Notes under the pieces: model-generated
The model's input: only the letters and a program-made list of their open reading frames with translations
Database searches by the model: none
What the model was told of the DNA's origin: nothing
Assembly: GCF_014695715.1 (NCBI RefSeq)
Contig: NZ_JACJOT010000008.1
Span: 620,001-684,000 of the forward strand
Length of the DNA stretch: 64,000 bases
Source: Microcoleus sp. FACHB-68
GTDB lineage: Bacteria; Cyanobacteriota; Cyanobacteriia; Cyanobacteriales; Oscillatoriaceae
Reading direction: 5' to 3'
Position numbers and translations under genes: made by a program
Part shown: one piece after another, positions 8,527-18,087 of the stretch
Layout: every line of letters begins with the position of its first letter
How positions within the stretch are numbered: position 1 is the stretch's first letter

Positions 8527-9951
8527 ATGATACAAAACTGGAAATCGATTGTCAAAACGCCTGAAAAGGCATTTGTTATTATTAGTGTCATTTTTGGCAT
8601 TTTATTTTTATTGATAACACCTCCCTTTCAAGCGGCTGATGAATACCAGCATTTTTATCGCTCTTTTCAGGTATCCCAAGGAGGTTTCATCTCAGAGAAA
8701 AAAATCGTTGACTGTCATGGAAGACTGGTTTACACGCCGGCAGCGATTTGTGTGGGAGGAATGCTGCCAAAAAGTGTTCTAATAACCGCGCAACAAGCCT
8801 CAACAGTTGATCTCCGTTTTCAACCAGAAAACAAGCAAAAAATTCAAGATATTCTTTCTTTGCTCAATTTACCGCTTAAGCGTCAAGATAAAATTTTTGT
8901 ACGTTTTCCCAATGCTGCTTTATACTCTCCTGTTCCTTATTTACCCCAAGCTTTAGGAATGGCATTCGGGCAGTTGTTGGGAGTTTCTCCCATAATTATA
9001 TTTTATTTGGGGAGAGCAGTAAACTTATTGGTTTGGGTGGGACTTATCTATCTAGCGATTAAAGTTACCCCGATTTATAAATGGCTGGTATTTTTGCTAG
9101 CTTTAACTCCCATGTCTCTGTTTCAAGCAGCCTCTCTATCGGCGGATGCTTTGACAAATGGTGCTTCATTTCTTTTAGCAGCTATTTTTTTCCAGATAGC
9201 TTTTGAACCGGCACAACGTATTAGATATATTAAAATTCTCAGTATCGCTTTACTTTCGATTTTAATCGGACTGTCTAAAACCGCTTACTTCCCATTAAAT
9301 TTATTATATTTAATCATCCCAGTTAAAAAGCTAGGGAGTCTCGCAAAATATTTTTTAGGGTTTGCCGGCATAAATTTATTAACCTTGATCGCAATCCTAG
9401 CTTGGTCTTCTCTAATTAAAGATTTATATATTCCCCTAAGACCGGCTACAGACAATGTCGTATTAAGCGAACAGGTAAATTATATTTTAAATCAGCCGGT
9501 GCAATTTATTTTAACCCAAACTAATACACTTTCAACTTACGGCTTAACTTATTTAGAACAATTAATTGGAAAACTTGGATGGCTAGACACCTCATTGCCT
9601 GGTTTTCATATAATCTCCTATATAATTTTACTAATTACCGTTGCTTTATTTAGTCACCGATCCGATATTAAAATCTCATTATTCCAAAAAACTATACTTT
9701 TAATTATCATTCTTTTAACCGGCTTACTAATTACAACAGCTATGTATCTTGCTTGGACTCCAGTGGGTGCAAACCTTATAGAAGGCGTACAAGGACGATA
9801 TTTTATCCCCCTCACTCCACTTTTTTTATTATTACTCTATAACCAAAAAATCAAGATTAATTTAAAAATCCCTATCTCAACACTCACCGGCTACGCCCTA
9901 TTTTCCTGCACCCTGACGGCTGCGATATTATTAAAGAGGTATTATTTGTAA
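8527..9951 (+). CDS. DUF2142 multi-spanning membrane protein
   Basis: This 474-residue protein belongs, by its N-terminal signature (TPPFQAADEYQHFYRSFQVS after the first membrane span), to the DUF2142 family of large bacterial membrane proteins. It shows about ten hydrophobic segments with a soluble loop at residues 40-130. The fold and the acidic DEYQHF motif after the first span resemble the GT-C glycosyltransferases that use polyprenyl-linked sugars, but no activity is established for the family. It lies directly behind a polyprenyl-type GT2 gene, so a shared role in decorating an envelope glycan is likely. Codon choice is AT-rich like its upstream neighbours. Confidence 0.85.
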   Translation: MIQNWKSIVKTPEKAFVIISVIFGILFLLITPPFQAADEYQHFYRSFQVSQGGFISEKKIVDCHGRLVYTPAAICVGGMLPKSVLITAQQASTVDLRFQPENKQKIQDILSLLNLPLKRQDKIFVRFPNAALYSPVPYLPQALGMAFGQLLGVSPIIIFYLGRAVNLLVWVGLIYLAIKVTPIYKWLVFLLALTPMSLFQAASLSADALTNGASFLLAAIFFQIAFEPAQRIRYIKILSIALLSILIGLSKTAYFPLNLLYLIIPVKKLGSLAKYFLGFAGINLLTLIAILAWSSLIKDLYIPLRPATDNVVLSEQVNYILNQPVQFILTQTNTLSTYGLTYLEQLIGKLGWLDTSLPGFHIISYIILLITVALFSHRSDIKISLFQKTILLIIILLTGLLITTAMYLAWTPVGANLIEGVQGRYFIPLTPLFLLLLYNQKIKINLKIPISTLTGYALFSCTLTAAILLKRYYL

Positions 9952-9966
9952 CATTTCTTCACACTC

Positions 9967-10614
9967 ATGGTACTCAAACCGATTCAGCGCACAAAATTAG
10001 ACGATACCAGCGATAGCGACTTTTATTCAGTCCCGCGCTTCGTCACCCACGTAGACGAAGGATTTATCGATCAACTAACCAACCTCTACCGGCAACGCCT
10101 CCAACCCAACACACGCATCTTTGACATGATGAGTAGCTGGGTTTCCCATCTCCCAGAAGAGATGAAATTTGCCCACGTTGAGGGACACGGGATGAATGGG
10201 GATGAACTCGCCAAAAATCGCCGGCTGGATCATTACTTCCTGCAAAACCTGAACGAAACCCCCAAATTACCCTTACCGGATCAAGATTTTGACGCCGTTC
10301 TCAACTGCGTTTCTGTGCAATATTTGCAGTATCCAGATGCGGTGTTTTCCGAGATTTACCGCATCCTCAAACCGGGTGGTATTGCCATTATCAGCTTCTC
10401 CAACCGGATGTTTTATCAAAAAGCTATCCAAGCGTGGCGAGATGGTTCAGAAGCTAGCCGAGTTGAACTCGTTAAAAGCTATTTCCAATCAGTACCAGGA
10501 TTTAGTCAACCAGAAGTTGTCGCCCATCAGTCAAGTGCGCCAAGTTTCCTACAAATGTTAGGAATGGGTGGGGGCGATCCTTTTTATGCCGTCATTGCCA
10601 GCCGGCAATCTTAG
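9967..10614 (+). CDS. SAM-dependent methyltransferase-like protein
   Basis: The 215-residue product resembles the Methyltransf_11 fold in its C-terminal half: FDAVLNCVSVQYLQYPD for motif IV and RILKPGGIAIISFSNRMF for the following strand and helix. Motif I is poor; the expected glycine-rich loop is replaced by FDMMSSWVSHLP, a pattern I associate with a cyanobacterial subfamily. The substrate is unknown. It begins 15 bases after the DUF2142 gene and may be co-transcribed, but its base composition is less AT-rich than that block, so it may be an older resident. A 14-base palindrome at 10707-10720 lies downstream, before the convergent phosphatase gene. Confidence 0.75.
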   Translation: MVLKPIQRTKLDDTSDSDFYSVPRFVTHVDEGFIDQLTNLYRQRLQPNTRIFDMMSSWVSHLPEEMKFAHVEGHGMNGDELAKNRRLDHYFLQNLNETPKLPLPDQDFDAVLNCVSVQYLQYPDAVFSEIYRILKPGGIAIISFSNRMFYQKAIQAWRDGSEASRVELVKSYFQSVPGFSQPEVVAHQSSAPSFLQMLGMGGGDPFYAVIASRQS

Positions 10615-10706
10615 AGGATTTTTAGAAAGTGAGCATTGCAACCCAAACTGTCCCCTAAATCCACGCCAGTTGCTCCACTTGGGGGGAACCCAAGACCGCA
10701 CTGGCT

Positions 10707-10720
10707 CCCCAAATTTGGGG
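10707..10720. repeat. Palindrome between convergent genes
   Basis: CCCCAAATTTGGGG is a perfect 14-base palindrome in the 140-base gap between the methyltransferase (+) and cysQ (-). It lacks a T-run. It may be part of a larger dispersed repeat, because similar CCAGT/ACTGG words flank it. Confidence 0.4.
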
Positions 10721-10758
10721 GACTTTGAAGAGAAATTGGAAGCAGTCGCCACCGGCAC

Positions 10759-11649
10759 TCATTTTTTGCGTTCCCCCTGAGTGAGAACCTTTTGAGCTTG
10801 AGCGCACAGATCTTCGTGACAGTGGCCATTACTGGCGATCACGCAACCCCACTGAGTGACATCCCCCTGGTTATACATCAGGGGGGTGCCATCCGCGTGA
10901 GTAAACCGGCCCCCAGCTTCGGTCAAAATTAACTCAGGCGCAGCAAAGTCCCAATCCTTCGGCGCACTTTTACCAGAAATCGAGATATAAACATCTGCCT
11001 CGTGTTCGACAATCTGGGCGATTTTGCAGCCGATACTCCCGCCAAATCTCTGATTTTTGCAAGGCAATCGGCGCATTAACTGGTTGAAGCGCTCATTTCG
11101 GTGGTTGTGGCCGCTGATAACCGTTAATTCCTGTAGGCGTTCCCGTGGGGAGACTTGCAACGGCGTCCGAAATCCCGCCGGATTTTCCACAAAAGCACCG
11201 GCACCTAACTGCGCGTAGTACAGCTTGCCTTCAGTCGGCCACACAACCACAGCCACTACAGGCCGACCTTCACAAACGAGGGCGATGTGAACAGCATAAT
11301 TGCTGGTGCGCTTAATAAACTCGCGGGTGCCATCAATCGGGTCAATGATCCACACCCAAGATTGGGGGACAGGGATAGACTTTTGCGCTGCCGGCAAAGA
11401 TTTATAAGTCTCCTCGGTGAGAAACCCGAAGTCTTGAGAACCCAAAGCAATGCGTAATTGTTGCAAGATGTAGCGATCAACTGCCAGATCGGCACTTGTC
11501 ACCGGCCCATCTTTTTTATCCTCAACGCTAAGCCGGCTAGCCGCTGCGCCGTAGGAGTAGGAATGCAGGATCTCAGCCGCCCTCCAGCCTACAGCGCGGG
11601 CGATCTGACCGATCTCATCCAAATTCTTTTGATCGGGCAAATCGGGCAC
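10759..11649 (-). CDS. cysQ: CysQ/inositol monophosphatase-family phosphatase
   Basis: This lithium-sensitive phosphatase-superfamily enzyme probably hydrolyses 3'-phosphoadenosine 5'-phosphate to AMP in sulfur assimilation; inositol phosphate is the alternative substrate. The metal-binding residues are visible: DGPVTSADLAVDRYI, FLTEET, WIIDPIDGTREF and, near the C terminus, DWDFAAPELILTEAGG. The frame is open beyond the start. I choose the GTG at 11649, one base past the stop of the upstream gene, because GAGGA lies about eight bases before it. That gives 296 residues, close to cyanobacterial relatives. The tight junction implies translational coupling with the membrane protein gene upstream. 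Choice of substrate between PAP and inositol phosphate is inferred. Confidence 0.85.
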   Translation of the reverse strand: MPDLPDQKNLDEIGQIARAVGWRAAEILHSYSYGAAASRLSVEDKKDGPVTSADLAVDRYILQQLRIALGSQDFGFLTEETYKSLPAAQKSIPVPQSWVWIIDPIDGTREFIKRTSNYAVHIALVCEGRPVVAVVVWPTEGKLYYAQLGAGAFVENPAGFRTPLQVSPRERLQELTVISGHNHRNERFNQLMRRLPCKNQRFGGSIGCKIAQIVEHEADVYISISGKSAPKDWDFAAPELILTEAGGRFTHADGTPLMYNQGDVTQWGCVIASNGHCHEDLCAQAQKVLTQGERKK

Positions 11650-11650
11650 C

Positions 11651-12130
11651 CTAGGAATCCTCACCAATAACAAGAGATGCCGGCTGGAAAGATGCCACCC
11701 AATACCGGCGGCAACTCCACAACAACGCAATCCCCACTGCAATATAAATCAAACCGCGCACCTCAAAGCTAACGCCGGCAACCCGCAGCACAATACCAAT
11801 GCCCATCATCGCCAAAATTAGAGCAATTGTCTTGCCCCCAAACATTTGAAACACGCTCTTAAACGGGTTAGGCTCTTGCAAGGTTTCCACCCGCTCAATT
11901 ACCCTGCCGGCAGTGCGATCTAGAATCAATTTTCCTTTCACCAAACCAATCCCAAGGGCGGCTGCGCCTCCGAGAAGATGCTTGGAGTCTAAAAATCCCA
12001 AATAGGGAAAATGAAACCAAAACACCAAACCCATGACAAACAGGCCGGCACCAACCAGCGTCCAGATGCCGGCGGCGATCCAAAGATGTTGTGTACGGCT
12101 CAAACCGCTTTTTGTGTGAGTGCTTTCCAT
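11651..12130 (-). CDS. Conserved membrane protein of unknown function
   Basis: A 159-residue protein with about four hydrophobic segments: residues near 17-40, 48-65, 98-115 and 123-145. No enzyme motif is visible and I cannot name the family. The frame extends upstream to 12202, but the ATG at 12130 gives a protein starting MESTHTKSG just ahead of the first span and is the more natural start. It precedes the CysQ-type gene, whose GTG lies one base beyond its stop, so the two are almost certainly co-transcribed and translationally coupled. No link to sulfur metabolism can be read from the sequence. Confidence 0.7.
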   Translation of the reverse strand: MESTHTKSGLSRTQHLWIAAGIWTLVGAGLFVMGLVFWFHFPYLGFLDSKHLLGGAAALGIGLVKGKLILDRTAGRVIERVETLQEPNPFKSVFQMFGGKTIALILAMMGIGIVLRVAGVSFEVRGLIYIAVGIALLWSCRRYWVASFQPASLVIGEDS

Positions 12131-12436
12131 ATTCAAAATTTTAAGATTGAGAAGCTTCACAAAGCAAACATTAGATGCAGCCAAGATGGATACAATTCGC
12201 AAAAAAGCTTAACTTACATTGAACGCTCCAGCTCGCCAAAGACTCTTTCTTAAACTAAGACGACCGATGTCGTTGTTTTCTCTCCAACTCCCCAACTCTC
12301 GGACTCACCCACTGTCCCACTCAGGACTCAGCACTCAGGACTCAGCACTATTTTGTTGTAGGATGAGCATTTTGCGCGTCCCATCAATGCTAAGTGTGGG
12401 ATGTTAGTTCTACCGAAGAAGTGACGAGCCTGCGAT
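12131..12436. other. Intergenic region before icd with short repeats
   Basis: Contains heptad-like repeats around 12283-12352, including adjacent ACTCAGGACTCAGC units; the reverse complement of the same unit occurs near 18755-18780. The remainder must hold the divergent promoters of the membrane protein gene and icd; none is clear. Confidence 0.5.
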
Positions 12437-13858
12437 ATGTACGAGAAAATTACTGCCCCCTCCACCGGCGAACGCATCACCTTTGAAAATGGTAAGCCCA
12501 TTGTCCCAGATAACCCGATCATTCCCTTCATTCGTGGGGACGGCACCGGCGTTGATATTTGGCCGGCATCCCAAAAAGTCCTTGATGCTGCCGTAGAAAA
12601 AGCCTATGGTGGCAAGCGGCAAATTAGCTGGTTTAAGGTATATGCCGGCGATGAAGCTTGCGAAAAATACGGCACCTATCAATATCTGCCCCAAGACACC
12701 CTCACAGCGATCAAAGAATACGGCGTGGCCATTAAAGGGCCACTTACTACGCCGGTTGGCGGTGGCATTCGCTCTTTAAATGTTGCCCTGCGGCAAATCT
12801 TTGACCTTTATTCCTGTGTGCGTCCTTGCCAATATTATGCCGGCACACCTTCACCGCACAAAACCCCTGAAAAACTGGATGTAATTATTTATCGGGAAAA
12901 CACCGAAGATATTTATCTGGGGATTGAATGGCGGCAAGGCAGTGAAATCTGCGACAAATTAATCGCTTTGCTCAATAACGAGTTAATCCCTGCCACGCCT
13001 GAACATGGCAGCAAGCAAATTCGCCTCGACTCCGGCATTGGCATCAAGCCGGTGAGCAAAACCGGCTCTCAGCGACTTGTACGCCGCGCCATTCAGCACG
13101 CCCTGCGGTTGCCCAAAGCCAAGCAAATGGTGACTTTGGTTCATAAGGGCAACATTATGAAGTACACCGAAGGCGCGTTTCGCGATTGGGGTTATGAGGT
13201 TGCGACGAGCGAGTTTCGCGCTGAGTGCGTCACCGAACAGGAATCTTGGATTTTAGGCAATAAAGAGCGCAAACCCGATATTTCCCTCGAAGACAACGCC
13301 CGTGAAATTGAGCCAGGATTTGATGCCCTAACGCCTGATAAGCAAGCAAAAATTTGTCAGGAAGTGGAAACAGTCCTCAATTCCATCTGGGAAACTCACG
13401 GCAATGGGCAGTGGAAAGATAAGGTGATGGTGAATGACCGAATTGCCGATAGTATTTTCCAGCAAATTCAAACCAGGCCGGCAGAATATTCAATTCTTGC
13501 AACGTTAAACTTAAACGGCGATTACTTGTCTGATGCTGCGGCTGCCATTGTCGGCGGTTTAGGCATGGGTCCCGGTGCAAATATTGGCGATTCATCTGCA
13601 ATTTTTGAAGCCACCCACGGCACCGCCCCCAAGCACGCCGGTTTAGATCGGGTAAATCCCGGTTCGGTGATTTTATCGGGGGTGATGATGCTGGAATTTA
13701 TGGGCTGGCAAGAAGCCGCCGATCTGATTAAGAAAGGTTTGGGGGATGCCATTTCTAACCGGCAAGTCACTTACGATTTAGCCCGGTTAATGGAACCGCC
13801 GGTGGAACCGCCCCTAAAGTGTTCTGAGTTTGCCGAGGCAATTATTCAGCACTTTTGA
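12437..13858 (+). CDS. icd: NADP-dependent isocitrate dehydrogenase
   Basis: Converts isocitrate to 2-oxoglutarate with NADP+, the step that supplies the carbon skeleton for ammonium assimilation and the nitrogen-status signal in cyanobacteria. The 473-residue length is the usual cyanobacterial form. Seen motifs include [12 protein letters not shown] at the N terminus, the substrate loop [20 protein letters not shown] with the phosphate-contact Ser and three Arg residues, [14 protein letters not shown], the metal-binding D-x-x-x-D region near [12 protein letters not shown], and the coenzyme-binding segment [12 protein letters not shown]. The ATG at 12437 gives the typical N terminus. In cyanobacteria icd is commonly under NtcA; I did not find a convincing GTA-N8-TAC site here. 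Repeats follow immediately. Confidence 0.97.
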   Translation: MYEKITAPSTGERITFENGKPIVPDNPIIPFIRGDGTGVDIWPASQKVLDAAVEKAYGGKRQISWFKVYAGDEACEKYGTYQYLPQDTLTAIKEYGVAIKGPLTTPVGGGIRSLNVALRQIFDLYSCVRPCQYYAGTPSPHKTPEKLDVIIYRENTEDIYLGIEWRQGSEICDKLIALLNNELIPATPEHGSKQIRLDSGIGIKPVSKTGSQRLVRRAIQHALRLPKAKQMVTLVHKGNIMKYTEGAFRDWGYEVATSEFRAECVTEQESWILGNKERKPDISLEDNAREIEPGFDALTPDKQAKICQEVETVLNSIWETHGNGQWKDKVMVNDRIADSIFQQIQTRPAEYSILATLNLNGDYLSDAAAAIVGGLGMGPGANIGDSSAIFEATHGTAPKHAGLDRVNPGSVILSGVMMLEFMGWQEAADLIKKGLGDAISNRQVTYDLARLMEPPVEPPLKCSEFAEAIIQHF

Positions 13859-13860
13859 AG

Positions 13861-14095
13861 AGGGGCATGGGGCATAGGGCATGGGGCATGGGACTAGAGG
13901 CTAGCGAAGAGGGAGAGAAGGGGAGAAAAGTTCTTTCATCCAATGCCCATACCTTTAGGTTGGCGAAGCCTTGCCCTATGCCCAATCCCCAATGCCCATA
14001 CCTTTAGGTTGGCGCAGCCTTGCCCATACCTTTAGGTTGGCGAAGCCTTGCCCAATGCCCAATGCCCAATGCCCAATCCCCAATGCCCAATCCCC
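13861..14095. repeat. Short tandem repeats with 23-base interspersed unit
   Basis: The region is filled with GGGCATG/GGGCATA heptads on one side and CCCAATG heptads on the other. Between them are three copies of a 23-base unit beginning ACCTTTAGGTTGGCG at 13951, 14000 and 14028. The unit has a small self-pairing GGCGAAGCC core (GGCGCAGCC in the second copy). It is non-coding and typical of cyanobacterial STRR sequences between convergent genes. Confidence 0.85.
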
Positions 14096-15577
14096 TCACC
14101 TTGTCGGATTTGAGAACGTATTGACTTGACCGTTACCAATACTTCCGGGTGCTGCATAGTTCGGTTGTGCGTTTGGCAGAGCCGGCTGCAGTCCTGGCGT
14201 CCCGTAGTTACTGGGAGATGCGGAGTTGATGCCGGTGCTTGGGGTATTTAAGCTGGGTAACGGTGATTGCCCGTAATTATTTGGGATCGCCGGCAATCCT
14301 TGCGGTTGCGCCCCAGGTGCGTTGAAGCCTGGGTAAACCGGCTGTCCGTAGTTGTTGGGAATGCCGCTGACTCCCGGTTGCGTTCCTGGTGCGTTAAAAC
14401 CGGGGAAAGCCGGCTGGCTAGCGTTCGTCGGAACACCCGGCCTGCTTAGGGGCTGTACAGGACTATTAGAGGTTGGTAACGGGGCTGGGGCTGTGATGGT
14501 CGGTAATGGCGATTGTTGTCCTAAATTGCTGGGTGTAACGGTCGGTGCCGATGGTGCAAGGTTTACGGCGTTTGGTGCTGCGGGGGAAGAAGGGGAGCCG
14601 GTTAAATACTGGTAGGAATTATCGGGGGCTGCATTCGCTCCTGTCCCTGGCGTCAAGCTGGTGTCTGGTGCGCCGTAATTCGTTGAGGGAGCGATTTGTC
14701 CCGGTAACGTGGGAATCAACGAAGAATTGATACCGTCTGTGCCAGTGGAGCTGAGCCGGCCTGGATCTCGTCCCGGTCTTGGGCCTCGGTAGGGTGGGTC
14801 AAATCCATCTAAACCCCCTCTTGCCGGCGTGACTCCTGGCTTGTTGGGAAATGACTGGGCGACGCCTGTAAATCCTGCGTTAAAAGCGGCTTCAGTCTCG
14901 GTGCCGGTATCGGCATTCGCGGAAGGCAGCGATGATGAATTTTGGCCGAGCTTGTACCTGTCCAAAGCCGATTGCAGGGGGCTGGCAGGAGGCAAATTGC
15001 CAATCCCACCCGTGGCGTTGAGCAAGCTGTTACCTAAAGTTGTGTCATAGATTTGCCCCGCTGATGGCATCGCGCTAGGAATTCCTGTGTCATACCGCGC
15101 TGGGGAGGAATTGCCTTTAATCGGTGCGGTTGCTAAGGGTGTGCCGGCTAACAGATTTGCAGTTTCTGGCCCTATTGCATTGGGGTTTTTCTGTGGATCA
15201 ACCGATTTGGTTTCTTCCTTTCCAGCCTTTGGGTTCAGCCCCAGGCTTTGTTCCAGCAGACTTTTAGAATTTGCTGAGGTTGGCTGTTTGCCGGCAGCAT
15301 CCCCAGCTTTCAACTCTTTAAGCAGCGCCGACGAGCGCTCAATCTCAGCGATTCTGGCCTTTTCTTCGGGCGACAGTGCTCTTGCGTCGGATTCCTCTGC
15401 CCCCATTTGCTTTGGAATGAGTTCTGTAAATTGCTCTGGGTTCGCCAAATACTCAGACATAAACAGTCCCAATACCACCAGAACTCCTGCCGTTCCCCAA
15501 ACAGCCGGTCTTAATAGGGGTCGTATTTTGGCTCTGATGTTGCGGATCGAGTTAGGCAGTTGCTTATGAGGTGACAT
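14096..15577 (-). CDS. Pro/Asn/Gly-rich membrane-anchored protein
   Basis: This 493-residue protein has a basic N terminus, one membrane segment (about residues 27-44) and a long low-complexity domain. Residues 65-100 are charged and probably helical. The rest is Pro-, Asn-, Ser- and Gly-rich. The C-terminal third carries degenerate repeats of about 25 residues built around NNYGQ, PGFNAPGTQP and similar words. The topology suggests a cytoplasmic start and an extended periplasmic part, perhaps spanning the peptidoglycan. No catalytic domain is seen and I recognise no family. It stands alone between repeats and the lpt genes. A structural or scaffold role is only a guess. Confidence 0.7.
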   Translation of the reverse strand: MSPHKQLPNSIRNIRAKIRPLLRPAVWGTAGVLVVLGLFMSEYLANPEQFTELIPKQMGAEESDARALSPEEKARIAEIERSSALLKELKAGDAAGKQPTSANSKSLLEQSLGLNPKAGKEETKSVDPQKNPNAIGPETANLLAGTPLATAPIKGNSSPARYDTGIPSAMPSAGQIYDTTLGNSLLNATGGIGNLPPASPLQSALDRYKLGQNSSSLPSANADTGTETEAAFNAGFTGVAQSFPNKPGVTPARGGLDGFDPPYRGPRPGRDPGRLSSTGTDGINSSLIPTLPGQIAPSTNYGAPDTSLTPGTGANAAPDNSYQYLTGSPSSPAAPNAVNLAPSAPTVTPSNLGQQSPLPTITAPAPLPTSNSPVQPLSRPGVPTNASQPAFPGFNAPGTQPGVSGIPNNYGQPVYPGFNAPGAQPQGLPAIPNNYGQSPLPSLNTPSTGINSASPSNYGTPGLQPALPNAQPNYAAPGSIGNGQVNTFSNPTR

Positions 15578-15874
15578 AGGTTAAGCGCAGTTTGAGCTGG
15601 CACGGAAGGGGCAAAAATTTTACACTGACATTGATGCCAATTGTCTGGCTGCCGGTTACAGCGACAACAAGCGCCGGTGGGAAAGTGTCCCCAAAAGGAA
15701 AGTTGACTGTGATTACATCCTAGCCTTGAATTTGTCTTTAGGGGATTTTAACTTCCAACTTTCTTAAAGTTTATCCACCCAACGATTTTAAATCACCGCT
15801 ATCTAAACTTGCATCCACCCTTGCAGACTTTCTTAACCGGCAGCTTGGTTTGATCTCTTTAGTCTCCCTAAAAC

Positions 15875-17050
15875 TTATTGGGATACCCGCACTAACAACA
15901 CTGCTCCCATTACAAAGCCGCACAGGGTTGGCAACCAGCCGGCTATCACAGGAGAAATCACCCCGCTCAACCCCAAGGCATCCCCAATCGACATCAATAA
16001 ATAGTAAGCAAAGACTAATAAAACACTAACGCCAAAGCCTGTGGCTTTGCTGGTTCGCTGTGGTTTAGTCCCTAATGCCGCACCGACTAGGGCAAAGGCA
16101 ACACACGCAAAGGGCAGCGAATATTTCTGTTGAATGCGGATAATCAGCTTGCGAATTTTCTTTTCTTTCCCGCTCTGTTGGAGTAGTTTCAAATACTCTT
16201 GGGATTGTGCAATATTCATTTCATTATAATCCCGGTCTTTTGATGCCAGATCAAACGGAGCGCGAGAAAGATTTAATTCTTGTTCTTCAAATTTTAAAAT
16301 ATTGCGATACGAACCGTCTGGTGCGACAATATAAATGGTGCCATTAAAAAAGTTCCACGTATTTGTTGCGTTATTCCAAATTGCTGATTCGGATACCAAT
16401 ATCTGATTAATATTTTCCTGCGAGCGATCTAAAATTGTCAAGCCTTTCATTCGCTGACCGTCAAATTCTTCTGCATAAAATAAGCGCGTAAGAACTTCTT
16501 GTTTTTTGCCATTGGGTTGCTTGACTTGACTAAATTCTGGATAAATAATATTTTTCTCTTGAAATACTTTTGTATCTTGTTTCAATGCCCGCTCTAAGGT
16601 AATAGACGCTTCATAATTTGCAGCCGGCACAAGAAGTTCATTAAAAAAAAAGGTCATCCCTGTCACGAAAATACTCAGCACCAGAGCCGGTGTAATCAAT
16701 CGGTAAATACTAATGCCGCAGCTGCGGAGGGCAATTAGCTCGCTGTCACTCGATAGCCGGCTGTAGGTAAGTAAGGATGTTAGCAGCATTGACATGGGAA
16801 AGGCGAGAACGACGAAATAAGGAAGCTTTAACAGCAAAATTTTCATCGCCAGCGTCATTGGCAAGCCGGCTTCTGTTACCTTCCGCACCAAGTCAAACAT
16901 TGACCCAATGGCTACCCCTACGGATGAAAAAGCTCCCACTCCAAATAGAAATGGCGGCAATAACTCCATTACAATATAGCGATCCATGACCGAAATTCTA
17001 GGAGTTAGCCAGCTAAGCGAATGGAAGGATTTGGACAGGCTTAATCTCAT
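15875..17050 (-). CDS. lptF: LptF/LptG-family LPS transport permease
   Basis: A 391-residue inner-membrane protein of the YjgP/YjgQ family, the transmembrane part of the LptBFG exporter that extracts lipopolysaccharide. Family features are the MDRYIVMELLPPFLFGVG start of the first span, three N-terminal spans, a periplasmic beta-rich domain (about residues 130-290) and three C-terminal spans. I cannot tell LptF from LptG; cyanobacteria may use one such protein. An internal Met at residue 22 (16987) is an alternative start that matches many relatives. It follows lptB on the same strand with a gap of about 225 bases, and lptA lies before lptB, so the three form an Lpt cluster. Confidence 0.9.
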   Translation of the reverse strand: MRLSLSKSFHSLSWLTPRISVMDRYIVMELLPPFLFGVGAFSSVGVAIGSMFDLVRKVTEAGLPMTLAMKILLLKLPYFVVLAFPMSMLLTSLLTYSRLSSDSELIALRSCGISIYRLITPALVLSIFVTGMTFFFNELLVPAANYEASITLERALKQDTKVFQEKNIIYPEFSQVKQPNGKKQEVLTRLFYAEEFDGQRMKGLTILDRSQENINQILVSESAIWNNATNTWNFFNGTIYIVAPDGSYRNILKFEEQELNLSRAPFDLASKDRDYNEMNIAQSQEYLKLLQQSGKEKKIRKLIIRIQQKYSLPFACVAFALVGAALGTKPQRTSKATGFGVSVLLVFAYYLLMSIGDALGLSGVISPVIAGWLPTLCGFVMGAVLLVRVSQ

Positions 17051-17276
17051 GTTTTGAGTCTGGGGATTGAGGTGTGAGGAGGAAGAGAGAAATTAAGAGT
17101 TTTATAAAAATAGATAAACACAGAGGGTTTATAAAAACTTTCAGCTATTGCCAAAAATTTGGTTATGAAGACCGGCAGGGGGATTGGATAATTTAGGTGA
17201 GTGATAAAACATTGAAAGTTTATTAAGTTATGGATTTTACCAGTAAATCCCCACTTTAAAATCTAAAATGAGCCGG

Positions 17277-18005
17277 CTATCGCTGGAAGCTTTCACCTAA
17301 GTAGTATTGTCGAACGAGGGGATTGTTGTAGAGTTCCTCTGCATTGCCGGCTGCTAAGATTTGGCCATCGCGCATAATGTAGGCGCGATCGGTAATGGCG
17401 AGGGTTTCTCGGACATTGTGATCGGTAATCAGGATGCCCATTTGGCGATCTCGCAATCCGGCGACAATTTGCTGAATTTCTGCCACAGCGATCGGATCAA
17501 CACCGGCAAACGGTTCATCAAGCAGCAAAAATGTTGGGCCGGCTTGTCCAGCTGCCAATGCTCTCGCTAGTTCAGTACGCCGGCGTTCTCCGCCAGAGAC
17601 TTGAATGCCGGCGGTATAAGCAACTTTTTCTAGGCGAAATTCTCGCAACAAATAATCTAGACGCTGCTGCCATTCGTGACGGGGAACGCCGGTTTGCTCT
17701 AATACCAGTAAGATATTATCCCGAACGCTCAATTGACGAAAGATACTTGCTTCTTGAGTTAAATAGCCAATGCCAAGCTGCGCCCGTTTGTGCATCGGCA
17801 GGTTAGTAATATTGACGTCATCAAGCCAAACGGTGCCGTGATTGGGTTTGATCAAGCCGGTGGTAATATAAAACGTTGTTGTCTTACCGGCACCGTTGGG
17901 TCCGAGCAATCCTACGACTTCTCCTTGCGCCACTGACAAGTTAACGCGGTTGACAATGACGCGCTTGCCATAGGATTTGTGAACATTTTCAAGCCAAATT
18001 TTCAT
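17277..18005 (-). CDS. lptB: LptB, LPS export ABC transporter ATPase
   Basis: The 242-residue ATPase powers lipopolysaccharide extraction from the inner membrane. Walker A is GPNGAGKTT (about residues 35-43), the signature motif is VSGGERRRTELARAL, Walker B is FLLLDEPFAGVD and the switch His is in ITDHNVRET. The LptB-specific stretch YLTQEASIFRQLSV in the Q-loop region distinguishes it from generic branched-chain amino acid ATPases. It lies between lptA (82 bases upstream) and the permease gene on the same strand. The length equals that of Escherichia coli LptB. Confidence 0.95.
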   Translation of the reverse strand: MKIWLENVHKSYGKRVIVNRVNLSVAQGEVVGLLGPNGAGKTTTFYITTGLIKPNHGTVWLDDVNITNLPMHKRAQLGIGYLTQEASIFRQLSVRDNILLVLEQTGVPRHEWQQRLDYLLREFRLEKVAYTAGIQVSGGERRRTELARALAAGQAGPTFLLLDEPFAGVDPIAVAEIQQIVAGLRDRQMGILITDHNVRETLAITDRAYIMRDGQILAAGNAEELYNNPLVRQYYLGESFQR

Positions 18006-18087
18006 TGGGGATTTGTGATAGATGATTCGGGAGAGGGTGATGGGAGATTTCTGCCGGTTGGTTCCCTCTCTCTATCCTCATTTGAAA

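Noticed and set aside
13861-14095. Regular repeats that could be mistaken for a CRISPR array
   Set aside because: The repeats are only 7 bases long, are contiguous, and the longer unit has no constant-length spacers. No cas genes are present.
17051-17090. CTCCTCACAC on the minus strand, the core motif of the cyanobacterial small RNA Yfr1
   Set aside because: It lies in the leader of the lptF-type gene and lacks the two flanking stem-loops of Yfr1.
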